Shown here: in pieces, positions 43,506 to 51,388 of the stretch
Numbering within the stretch: position 1 is the first letter of the stretch
Layout: each line of letters opens with the position of its first letter
NCBI RefSeq assembly: GCF_000172175.1
Contig: NZ_ABJL02000008.1
Span: 2,356,001 to 2,420,000 of the forward strand
DNA length: 64,000 nucleotides
DNA from: Bacteroides intestinalis DSM 17393
GTDB lineage: Bacteria > Bacteroidota > Bacteroidia > Bacteroidales > Bacteroidaceae
Direction of reading: 5' to 3'
Translations under genes and position numbers: made by a program
The notes under the pieces: generated by a model
Database searches by the model: none
Told to the model about the DNA's origin: nothing
What the model saw: only the letters and a program-made list of their open reading frames with translations

Positions 43506-43648
43506 GCCACAAACAAACGGTCTAAATCCCACACGTTAATGAAGTAAATGCCACACGTCAATCCCCCAAATGCCACATGTTTCACCTGCTGAGCTATGGC
43601 ATTTCACTTATTGAGTTGTGGCATTCGGGAAGCTAAGATGTGGCATTT
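43506..43648. repeat. Dyad-symmetric array, 22-bp step (AAATGCCACA)
   Basis: GCCACA (or CCCACA) begins at 43506, 43528, 43550 and 43572, exactly every 22 bp. The reverse complement TGGC begins at 43597, 43619 and 43641, again every 22 bp. Three of the pairs mirror around 43586. It lies about 120 bases upstream of the rpsA promoter in a 579-base spacer with no gene; the rest is AT-rich. Confidence 0.9.
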
Positions 43649-43864
43649 CAAATGAAATGAAAAGGGAGGATACAAATAGAGGAGAAACAATGTCCCTCCT
43701 CTTATGCTAATTTAAAGTTGAATCTGAATTAAGATTACGAATACAAATATACGACATTGAAAAGCCGAAGTCAAGTATTCAGGTGTTTTTTTTGAAAGGG
43801 AAGTAGTCGCTGAAAGAGATACAATAGGGAAAGCATGAGAGTCATTTGCAAAAGATAAGACATT

Positions 43865-44692
43865 TCAAGCATTCTTCCTGATATACGCCAGCGCCGCCCC
43901 TATCGCCGTCCTGTATTCCGCATACTGTGGAATATGGAAACGCACCCCATATATCTTTTCCATATTTGGAAAAACCTCATGGCATTGCGGAAATTTAGTA
44001 AGATTACCGATCAAGACGAAATCTTTGACAGGACCATTCAGCGCAGACAACACAGCTGCACCACCTATCGTTTGCAGTACCATATAAATAATCCCTTTTG
44101 CAATATCTTCCTGCGAAGCGTTGCTATCCGCCTTTCCGAACAAAGAAGCAGTGGCATGCACCGGAAGATCCGGCAAAGGACGATTGCAAATATCTCCGAT
44201 CTGTAAGTTTACGCGGGTAACGTCGCCTTTCTCGGCAATGGCTGCAATCTGCCTGAAATCATGCGTCTTCAGCAACAAGCGGGAAAGCCCCTGCAAAGTG
44301 CCTCCGCCAATAGCCATACCACCGATATGTTCTATCTTCTCCCCGCTGATTCTTACGAAAGAAGTGCCCGTTCCCATGCTTACCACAATCAACTGGTCAA
44401 TATCTGTGGCATGACGTGCACCCAACCCATTGGCTATAAACTCATCGACCTTATCCGTGGGTAAACCATACAATGGACTATCTACAAATGCACTGCCCAC
44501 ACCTGTCAGCATCACTTGCTCTATATCCGAAAGCTGAATGCCGTTATCATAAATATACTTCCCGAAAGCCCCGAACAAAGAAGTAACCGGATCAGTCGCA
44601 GTGATAAACATCGGTGACTGTATCTGTTCTCCGTTGATTCCTACAATTTTTGTAGTACTTCCACCAACGTCTATTCCTATTACAATTCCCAT
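43865..44692 (-). CDS. Type II-like pantothenate kinase (BadF/BadG ASKHA family)
   Basis: 275 residues. N-terminal GIDVGGSTTKIVGI (phosphate 1), then SMGTGTSFVRI (about 105-115), IGGMAIGGGTLQGLSRLL (about 123-140) and a C-terminal GVRFHIPQYAEYRTAIGAALA are the pattern of eukaryotic/staphylococcal type II pantothenate kinases. Related ASKHA kinases with other substrates cannot be excluded. The same window codes for a type III enzyme (coaX). It is alone on its transcript, with a promoter at 44716-44723. Confidence 0.85.
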   Translation of the reverse strand: MGIVIGIDVGGSTTKIVGINGEQIQSPMFITATDPVTSLFGAFGKYIYDNGIQLSDIEQVMLTGVGSAFVDSPLYGLPTDKVDEFIANGLGARHATDIDQLIVVSMGTGTSFVRISGEKIEHIGGMAIGGGTLQGLSRLLLKTHDFRQIAAIAEKGDVTRVNLQIGDICNRPLPDLPVHATASLFGKADSNASQEDIAKGIIYMVLQTIGGAAVLSALNGPVKDFVLIGNLTKFPQCHEVFPNMEKIYGVRFHIPQYAEYRTAIGAALAYIRKNA

Positions 44693-44715
44693 AGTTTCAA
44701 TATTGTATTCGGCTA

Positions 44716-44723
44716 CAAAGGTA
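44716..44723 (-). promoter_or_regulatory. Promoter -7 element of type II-like pantothenate kinase
   Basis: Minus-strand TACCTTTG, 23 bases upstream of the start at 44692. Confidence 0.55.
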
Positions 44724-44833
44724 CAAATTGTTTTATTGCAAACATGTATTCAGATTTTTTTTGCTCCGCACATCTATTTAGAGAAATTCATCTTGAAGAG
44801 CAGATTCCTCTGCTTCATTTTTCAGTCCCAAAG

Positions 44834-44936
44834 CCCTATCTTAACCCTGTCAAGTCCGTACCAAGTCCGTATCTGGTCCGTATAAAGGTACCTTTACTTG
44901 GGCTTGACACGGACTTGGTACGGACTTGATACGGAG
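44834..44936. repeat. Dyad-symmetric array, 11-bp step (GTCCGTA)
   Basis: GTCCGTA at 44854, 44865 and 44876 (11-bp steps), preceded in phase by degenerate CCCT at 44834 and 44845. Mirrored CACGGAC at 44908, TACGGAC at 44919 and TACGGAG at 44930. The centre is AAAGGTACCTTT (44884-44895, dyad 44889.5). It lies between yecH and the kinase gene. Confidence 0.87.
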
Positions 44937-44954
44937 AAGACGAATGTATCAGCA

Positions 44955-45188
44955 TCAATGGCTGCAAACCTTCGTTATATCCACCGTAAATCCGTCAGCA
45001 GCAGGCATGAATTTTCCTTTTGCTTTCAGAAACTCTATCAATTTATCCGCATCCATATCTTCTGCCGAGCAAGTATAGAAATGCTGATGCTCACCGAATT
45101 TCTGGATGATTGCCTCTTTTAATGACGATTCCGAATAACTGTTGCCTTCCATCATGTGAAGGACTTCATGAGCATGTAACTGTTCCAT
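44955..45188 (-). CDS. YecH family small protein
   Basis: 77 residues. Starts MEQLHAHEVLHMM and continues with AIIQKFGEHQHFYTCSAEDMDADKLIEFLKAKGKF and a final VCSH, the conserved outline of YecH (HGHEVL motif, TCSA, final Cys-x-His). The His/Cys residues suggest metal binding. Function in any organism is unclear to me. It lies downstream-adjacent to the 11-bp-step array; promoter TATCTTTG (minus) at 45204-45211. Confidence 0.85.
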   Translation of the reverse strand: MEQLHAHEVLHMMEGNSYSESSLKEAIIQKFGEHQHFYTCSAEDMDADKLIEFLKAKGKFMPAADGFTVDITKVCSH

Positions 45189-45203
45189 AATCTATTTTTT
45201 CTG

Positions 45204-45211
45204 CAAAGATA
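45204..45211 (-). promoter_or_regulatory. Promoter -7 element of yecH-like gene
   Basis: Minus-strand TATCTTTG, 15 bases upstream of the start codon. Confidence 0.6.
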
Positions 45212-45339
45212 GCACAGAGCACGGATTGAAGTTGTAACATTTGTGACACGAACCTATAAAAAATAAAGAAGCAAAGTTAAAAGCTCTTTTTTACCTCCCG
45301 ATATACGTTTCGGGAAGTTTCTCCGTTTATAGAAAAGGT

Positions 45340-47751
45340 ATGAGACATTTTTGGTTACTGACATCTCTTATAATACTATTCTCCACTCCCGCCCTTGCCC
45401 AGAAAGCGGTCAAGATAGGCGGAACGGTTACGGATGAAAATGGTAATCCGATTGAATTGGCAACAATACGATTGGAAGGGACAGCTATAAGCACAGTCAG
45501 CAACCTGAAAGGGAGATATTCGCTGAAATTCGAAAGCCGGGACAGTGTAACGGTCATCTTCTCCATGCTGGGATACCAGACTCGGAAACGAAAGTTAGTA
45601 CGTCCGCAGGGAAATATCAGTCTGAACATAACCTTGCCCCCGATGAATTTTGAATTGGGCGAAGTGAGCGTAACAGAGCGCCGTCGGCAAACCGGAACCA
45701 TCCAACAGATAGAAACCAAACAAAACCGCCTCGCCCCCGACGCTTCGGGCGGAAGCATAGAAGCCGTGATAGCCACACAGGCCGGAGTGAGTAGCAACAA
45801 CGAACTCAGTTCGCAATACAACGTGCGCGGCGGTAGTTTCGACGAGAACATGGTGTACGTCAATGGCATTGAAATATACCGCCCCTTGCTGATCCGTTCC
45901 GGGCAACAGGAAGGATTGAGTTTCATCAATCCCGATATGGTGCAATCCGTCGGCTTCTCCACGGGAGGCTATGAGGCCAAGTACGGGGACAAGATGTCAT
46001 CCGTGCTGGACATCACTTACAAGAAACCTGAACGATTGGAAGGAAGTGCCTCCGTCAGCCTGTTGGGAGCTTCGGCATACGTAGGAATTGCCACCAAAAA
46101 GCTAACCTGGACAAACGGCGTCCGTTATAAAACCAACCAATATTTGCTTGGCACGCTGGATACAAAAGGAGAATACGACCCACGTTATATCGACTATCAA
46201 ACTTATCTGGACTGGACACCTTCGAAGCGTTGGGAAATAGGCGTCATCGGCAATATTTCAGAAAACCGCTATAACTTCCAGCCGGAAGACCGCTACACCC
46301 GCTTCGGTACTCTCAGCAATGTACGTGAGTTTAAAGTTTATTTTGAAGGACAGGAGAAAGATTTATTCCGCACCCTGTTCGGAACCGCCTACGCCACCTA
46401 CCGGCTGAACGAACAAAACAGCCTGACCCTGCAAGTCTCTGCCTTCCACACGAAAGAACAGGAAACGTACGACATCACCGGGCAATACTGGCTGAACTCC
46501 CTGGACAGTGGAACGCAAGTAGACGGCACTACCAACGAAGAGGAAACTTCCGAAACCATCGGTGTGGGAACTTACATGGAACATGCCCGCAATCACCTTA
46601 CCGCAGAAGTGCAAAGTTATTCCATCACAGGCCGCCACCGACTGAAAAGCCACTCCCTGCAATGGGGTGCGGAGTTCAAACGGGAGCGCATCAAAGACCG
46701 GATGCGCGAATGGGAAATGCGCGACTCTGCCGGATACTCCATGCCACAGACTTCCGAAGGACCGAAACTATTCTACACCCTCCGCTCACGCAATGAAACG
46801 GACAGCAAACGATACGGATTTTACCTGCAAGATACATACCGCTTCCGCTCCACCGCCGGACTATTCACCCTGACCGCCGGCATACGAGGCAGTTACTGGA
46901 ACTGGAACAAAGAATTCATCTTCAGCCCGCGTGCGTCCCTGACTCTGATTCCGGCATTCAATGAGAAATTCACCCTGAGAGTAGCCGCCGGAGTCTATTA
47001 CCAGGCACCGTTTTATAAAGAATTCCGGGATACTACCCAAGTTGACGGGATAGCTACCGTATCCCTGAACCGTGACATCCGTTCGCAGCGCTCCCTGCAC
47101 TTCGTTACAGGCGGCGACTATAATTTCCGTGCCATGGAGCGCCCGTTCCGCTTCTCCATGGAAGTGTATTACAAAGCGTTGGGCAATCTCATCCCTTACA
47201 ATATAGATAATGTACGGATCAGTTATTACGGACGCAACCTTTCCAAAGGTTACGCCACTGGTATCGACATGAAACTATTCGGTGAATTTGTTCCCGGAAC
47301 AGATTCCTGGCTGAGCTTCTCCTTGATGAAAACTGAAGAAAAAATAAACGGACAATGGCTCCCCCGCCCTACCGACCAGCGCTACCGTCTTTCGCTCTAT
47401 TTTACAGACTATTTTCCCGGTAGCCGCAAATGGAAAATGAACCTGAAAGGTACACTTGCAGGAGGTCTTCCCTTCGGTCCTCCACATAGCGGACGCGAGG
47501 CTGCCGTATTCCGTACATCCCCTTACCGACGTGTGGATATAGGTATGTCCCGCTGTATCATCGACCGTAGCGAACGCGAAAATAAGCGCGGCATCCGCAG
47601 CCTTTGGTTGGGAGTTGATATTTTCAATTTGCTAAATATCAGCAACGTCAACTCATATTATTGGGTAACAGACACCCGAAATAACCAGTTTGCAGTACCC
47701 AATTACCTGACATCCCGTCAGATTAATGTCCGACTGTTGCTCGACTTCTGA
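45340..47751 (+). CDS. TonB-dependent receptor with carboxypeptidase-regulatory-like N-domain
   Basis: 803 residues. Signal peptide ending ALAQ; a carboxypeptidase D regulatory-like domain (about 24-105: GGTVTDENGNPIELATIRLEG); plug domain (about 120-230: NVRGGSFDENMVYVNGIEIYRP); a 22-stranded barrel to the end, finishing LLLDF with the terminal Phe recognised by the Bam machinery. No SusD partner is adjacent, so it is more likely an importer for a metal chelate, vitamin or small peptide than a glycan SusC. The C-terminal half keeps the barrel pattern with YxxAPFYKEFRD-type loops. Confidence 0.92.
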   Translation: MRHFWLLTSLIILFSTPALAQKAVKIGGTVTDENGNPIELATIRLEGTAISTVSNLKGRYSLKFESRDSVTVIFSMLGYQTRKRKLVRPQGNISLNITLPPMNFELGEVSVTERRRQTGTIQQIETKQNRLAPDASGGSIEAVIATQAGVSSNNELSSQYNVRGGSFDENMVYVNGIEIYRPLLIRSGQQEGLSFINPDMVQSVGFSTGGYEAKYGDKMSSVLDITYKKPERLEGSASVSLLGASAYVGIATKKLTWTNGVRYKTNQYLLGTLDTKGEYDPRYIDYQTYLDWTPSKRWEIGVIGNISENRYNFQPEDRYTRFGTLSNVREFKVYFEGQEKDLFRTLFGTAYATYRLNEQNSLTLQVSAFHTKEQETYDITGQYWLNSLDSGTQVDGTTNEEETSETIGVGTYMEHARNHLTAEVQSYSITGRHRLKSHSLQWGAEFKRERIKDRMREWEMRDSAGYSMPQTSEGPKLFYTLRSRNETDSKRYGFYLQDTYRFRSTAGLFTLTAGIRGSYWNWNKEFIFSPRASLTLIPAFNEKFTLRVAAGVYYQAPFYKEFRDTTQVDGIATVSLNRDIRSQRSLHFVTGGDYNFRAMERPFRFSMEVYYKALGNLIPYNIDNVRISYYGRNLSKGYATGIDMKLFGEFVPGTDSWLSFSLMKTEEKINGQWLPRPTDQRYRLSLYFTDYFPGSRKWKMNLKGTLAGGLPFGPPHSGREAAVFRTSPYRRVDIGMSRCIIDRSERENKRGIRSLWLGVDIFNLLNISNVNSYYWVTDTRNNQFAVPNYLTSRQINVRLLLDF

Positions 47752-47895
47752 ACAGAAGTCTAAAAAAAACTTTCTAAACTTCAAATATCCAATAATTAAT
47801 TGACGAAAAATTTCTTTATTAAGCAAGAAATCTCTTTCTTTGTGCTGTTTTATGCCTTTAATTAAGACATTATACCAACATTAATAAATATAGTT

Positions 47896-48306
47896 ATGAA
47901 GATTTCACACATTGAGCATCTGGGCATTGCCGTAAAGAGCATTGAAGAAGCCCTGCCGTATTACGAGAACGTATTGGGTCTGAAATGCTACAACATCGAA
48001 ACTGTAGAAGACCAGAAAGTTAAAACCGCTTTTCTGAAAGTTGGTGACACTAAAATCGAACTACTCGAACCGACCTCTCCCGAAAGTACTATTGCTAAGT
48101 TCATCGAAAACAAAGGTGCAGGCGTTCATCACGTGGCATTTGCTATTGAAGACGGTGTAGCAAACGCATTAGCTGAAGTAGAAGCTGCAGGCGTTCGCTT
48201 AATCGACAAGGCTCCGCGCAAAGGTGCTGAAGGTCTGAACATTGCTTTCTTACACCCGAAATCAACACTGGGCGTATTGACAGAACTTTGCGAAAAGCCG
48301 GAATAA
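47896..48306 (+). CDS. mce: Methylmalonyl-CoA epimerase
   Basis: 136 residues, vicinal-oxygen-chelate fold. Interconverts (R)- and (S)-methylmalonyl-CoA on the succinate-to-propionate path. Signatures: HIEHLGIAVKSIEEALPYYENVLG, KIELLEPT, and GAGVHHVAFAIED with the metal-binding His, ending LTELCEKPE. It is the first gene of the methylmalonyl-CoA decarboxylase cluster. Confidence 0.95.
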   Translation: MKISHIEHLGIAVKSIEEALPYYENVLGLKCYNIETVEDQKVKTAFLKVGDTKIELLEPTSPESTIAKFIENKGAGVHHVAFAIEDGVANALAEVEAAGVRLIDKAPRKGAEGLNIAFLHPKSTLGVLTELCEKPE

Positions 48307-48313
48307 TATGCAT

Positions 48314-48373
48314 TAATTACGAATTTAGGAATGACGAATTACTTATTTTACAGGCAGTTCGTCATTTGTAATT
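48314..48373. repeat. Imperfect dyad-symmetric element inside the mce-mmdA spacer
   Basis: AATGACGAA (48330-48338) pairs exactly with TTCGTCATT (48358-48366), centre 48348. On each side ACGAA/AGGAA-like words recur about every 8 bp, though one step is 7. It is between two genes expected to be co-transcribed, so it may modulate their relative expression. Confidence 0.65.
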
Positions 48374-48420
48374 CATAATTCACAATAAAAAAATAGTATT
48401 AACCCATTATATTTAATAAA

Positions 48421-49974
48421 ATGAGTAATCAACTTGAAAAGATTAAAGAGCTTATAGATCGCCGCGCAGCTGCACGTCTGGGTGGTGGTGAAAAAGCGAT
48501 TGCCAAACAGCATGAGAAAGGTAAATATACAGCTCGTGAGCGCATAGCCATGCTTCTCGACGAAGGTAGTTTCGAAGAAATGGATATGTTTGTAGAGCAC
48601 AGATGTACCAACTTCGGTATGGAAAAGAAACACTATCCCGGTGATGGTGTTGTGACCGGTTGTGGTACTATCGATGGTCGTTTGGTTTATCTGTTCGCAC
48701 AGGACTTTACAGTTTCTGCCGGTTCTTTGTCTGAAACGATGTCTCTGAAGATCTGTAAAATTATGGATCAGGCTATGAAAATGGGTGCTCCTTGTATCGG
48801 TATCAACGACTCGGGTGGTGCACGTATCCAGGAAGGTATCAACGCTTTGGCTGGTTATGCTGAAATCTTCCAGCGCAATATCCTGGCATCAGGTGTTATC
48901 CCGCAGATTTCAGGTATCTTCGGTCCTTGTGCCGGTGGTGCTGTTTACTCTCCTGCACTGACAGACTTCACGTTGATGATGGAAGGTACTTCTTATATGT
49001 TCCTTACCGGTCCGAAGGTAGTTAAGACTGTAACGGGTGAAGACGTAACTCAGGAAAATCTGGGTGGCGCAAGTGTTCACTCTACTAAATCAGGTGTAAC
49101 TCACTTCACTGCCAAGACTGAAGAAGAAGGTTTGGCTTTGTTGCGTAAACTGTTGAGCTACATTCCTCAGAACAACCTGGAGGAAGCTCCTTACGTAGAT
49201 TGCACCGATCCTATCGACCGTCTGGAAGATTCTCTGAATGAAATCATCCCCGATAGCCCGAACAAGCCGTACGACATGTACGAAGTAATTGCTGCTATCG
49301 TTGACAACGGTGAGTTCCTCGAAGTTCAGAAAGATTACTCAAAGAATATCATTATCGGTTTCGCGCGTTTCAACGGACAGTCCGTAGGTATCGTTGCCAA
49401 CCAGCCGAAGTATCTGGCAGGTGTGCTCGACAGCAACGCATCCCGTAAGGGTGGCCGCTTCGTTCGTTTCTGCGATGCTTTCAATATTCCTATCGTTTCA
49501 TTGGTAGACGTTCCGGGATTCCTTCCGGGGACAGGCCAGGAATACAATGGTGTAATTCTGCATGGTGCTAAGTTGCTGTATGCTTACGGTGAAGCTACTG
49601 TACCTAAGGTAACAGTAACATTGCGTAAGTCTTACGGTGGTTCACACATCGTAATGAGCTGTAAGCAACTCCGTGGTGACATGAACTACGCATGGCCTAC
49701 GGCTGAAATCGCTGTAATGGGTGGTGCCGGTGCCGTTGAGGTATTGTATGCCCGCGAAGCTAAGGAACAGGAAAATCCTGCTCAATTCCTGGCAGAAAAA
49801 GAAGCTGAATACACCAAGTTGTTTGCTAATCCTTACAATGCAGCTAAGTATGGTTACATCGATGATGTGATTGAACCGCGTAACACACGTTTCCGCATTA
49901 TCCGCGCCTTGCAACAGTTGCAGACTAAGAAATTGACTAATCCGGCTAAGAAGCATGGTAATATTCCTTTGTAA
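48421..49974 (+). CDS. mmdA: Methylmalonyl-CoA decarboxylase alpha subunit (carboxyltransferase)
   Basis: 517 residues. Carboxyltransferase of the biotin-dependent, sodium-pumping decarboxylase; it transfers CO2 from (S)-methylmalonyl-CoA to biotin, giving propionyl-CoA. Crotonase-like two-lobe structure: GINDSGGARIQEGINALAGY (about 122), FGPCAGGAVYSPALTDF (about 164) and GFLPGTGQEYNGVILHGAKLLYAYGEATVPKVTVTLRKSYGG (second lobe, about 370-410). Homologous to propionyl-CoA carboxylase beta; the neighbouring OadG and OadB genes favour the decarboxylase. The start is preceded by an AT-rich spacer. Confidence 0.93.
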   Translation: MSNQLEKIKELIDRRAAARLGGGEKAIAKQHEKGKYTARERIAMLLDEGSFEEMDMFVEHRCTNFGMEKKHYPGDGVVTGCGTIDGRLVYLFAQDFTVSAGSLSETMSLKICKIMDQAMKMGAPCIGINDSGGARIQEGINALAGYAEIFQRNILASGVIPQISGIFGPCAGGAVYSPALTDFTLMMEGTSYMFLTGPKVVKTVTGEDVTQENLGGASVHSTKSGVTHFTAKTEEEGLALLRKLLSYIPQNNLEEAPYVDCTDPIDRLEDSLNEIIPDSPNKPYDMYEVIAAIVDNGEFLEVQKDYSKNIIIGFARFNGQSVGIVANQPKYLAGVLDSNASRKGGRFVRFCDAFNIPIVSLVDVPGFLPGTGQEYNGVILHGAKLLYAYGEATVPKVTVTLRKSYGGSHIVMSCKQLRGDMNYAWPTAEIAVMGGAGAVEVLYAREAKEQENPAQFLAEKEAEYTKLFANPYNAAKYGYIDDVIEPRNTRFRIIRALQQLQTKKLTNPAKKHGNIPL

Positions 49975-50006
49975 TCAGGCTTTTAACACTAAAAACAAGA
50001 ACGATT

Positions 50007-50939
50007 ATGAACAAAACAAAAATCGGAATATTCTTTACCTTGCTGCTGGTGTTAGGTGTATGCTCTTCCTGCGGAGAGAAAAGATCGAACAATAAGCTGC
50101 TGCTGAATGAAGTACTGATTACCAACGAAGGTAATTATCAGGACGACTACGGTTTGCACAGCGCATGGATTGAAATATTCAATAGATCGTATGGTAGTGC
50201 CGACCTCGCAGCATGCTTATTAAGGGCAAGCAGCCAACCCGGTGACACTACTACTTACTTCATCCCCAAAGGTGATGTATTGACATTGGTAAAACCACGT
50301 CAGCACTCATTATTCTGGGCAGATGGAGAACCAAGACGTGGTACATTCCATACAAACTTCACATTGGACCCAGAAAAAGAGAACTGGATCGGCTTATTTG
50401 ATTCTGGCCGTAATTTGATTGATCAAGTTACTATCCCTGCCGGAGTATTGAAGACCAATCAATCTTACGGACGTGTAAGCGATGCTGCTTCTCAATGGGA
50501 AGTTAAAGACGGTAGTGCAGAGAAATACGTAACTCCGAGTACTAACAACAAAACCATCGACAGCAATGCCAAGATGGAGAAATTCGAAGAGCATGACAGC
50601 AATGGTATCGGTATGTCTATTTCTGCCATGAGTGTAGTATTTTGCGGTTTGATCCTGCTTTTCATTGCTTTCAAGATTGTTGGCAAAGCATCTGTAAGCC
50701 TTAGCAAGCGTAATGCAATGAAGGCTAAAGGTATTACTGACAAGCAGGAAGCCAAAGAAAAGAAACTGGGCGAAGCTCCGGGAGAGATATTTGCTGCCAT
50801 TGCCATGGCCATGCACGAGATGCAAAGCGATGTACACGATGTGGAAGACACCGTTCTTACTATCACCCGTGTAAAACGCAGCTATTCACCATGGAGTTCG
50901 AAGATTTACACATTACGTGAAACTCCTCTGAAAAAGTAA
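50007..50939 (+). CDS. OadG-family gamma subunit fused to an N-terminal lamin-tail lipoprotein domain
   Basis: 310 residues. The first about 22 residues are a signal with lipobox (VCSSC); then a lamin-tail-like Ig domain (about 32-165: LLLNEVLITNEGNYQDDYGLHSAWIEIFNRSYG) joined to a single membrane segment (about 211-229: SVVFCGLILLFIAFKIVGK) and an OadG-like cytosolic tail that anchors the carboxyltransferase, ending KRSYSPWSSKIYTLRETPLKK. In Na+ decarboxylases OadG is usually under 100 residues. The extra exported domain is unusual. It lies in the mmd operon between mmdA and the biotin carrier. Confidence 0.85.
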   Translation: MNKTKIGIFFTLLLVLGVCSSCGEKRSNNKLLLNEVLITNEGNYQDDYGLHSAWIEIFNRSYGSADLAACLLRASSQPGDTTTYFIPKGDVLTLVKPRQHSLFWADGEPRRGTFHTNFTLDPEKENWIGLFDSGRNLIDQVTIPAGVLKTNQSYGRVSDAASQWEVKDGSAEKYVTPSTNNKTIDSNAKMEKFEEHDSNGIGMSISAMSVVFCGLILLFIAFKIVGKASVSLSKRNAMKAKGITDKQEAKEKKLGEAPGEIFAAIAMAMHEMQSDVHDVEDTVLTITRVKRSYSPWSSKIYTLRETPLKK

Positions 50940-50961
50940 CCACCTATAAATTGATAAAACG

Positions 50962-51387
50962 ATGAAAGAATATAAATATAAAATCAACGGTAATACATAT
51001 AAAGTTACCATTGGAGATATCAATGAAAATATCGCTCATGTAGAAGTGAACGGTACCCCCTACAAGGTAGAAATGGAAAAGGCACCTAAAGTGGTTGTTA
51101 AACCGGTAACCCGTCCTACCACTCCGGCTCCTGCTCCGACCCCGGTAGTGAAACCGGCTGCTCCTTCTACAGGCAAATCAGGTGTAAAATCTCCGCTTCC
51201 CGGTGTTATCCTCGACATCAAAGTCAATGTAGGTGATACAGTGAAGAAAGGACAAACGATTATTATCCTTGAGGCTATGAAGATGGAGAACAATATCAAT
51301 GCCGACAAAGACGGTAAAATCACTGCAATCAACGTAAGTAAAGGAGATTCCGTTCTCGAAGGTAATGACCTTGTAATTATTGAATAA
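50962..51387 (+). CDS. Biotin carboxyl carrier subunit of methylmalonyl-CoA decarboxylase
   Basis: 141 residues. A short N-terminal beta domain (about 1-40), a Pro/Ala/Lys-rich flexible linker (about 41-72) and a biotinyl domain with EAMKMEN (biotinyl-Lys at 107). It carries CO2 from the alpha to the beta subunit. Its TAA stop lies 1 base before the ATG of the beta subunit. Confidence 0.95.
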   Translation: MKEYKYKINGNTYKVTIGDINENIAHVEVNGTPYKVEMEKAPKVVVKPVTRPTTPAPAPTPVVKPAAPSTGKSGVKSPLPGVILDIKVNVGDTVKKGQTIIILEAMKMENNINADKDGKITAINVSKGDSVLEGNDLVIIE

Positions 51388-51388
51388 T

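Noticed and set aside
43506..43648. CRISPR array, because of regularly spaced repeats
   Set aside because: Repeat word is about 10 bases, the spacing of 22 leaves no 30-base spacers, half of the copies are inverted and no cas genes are present.
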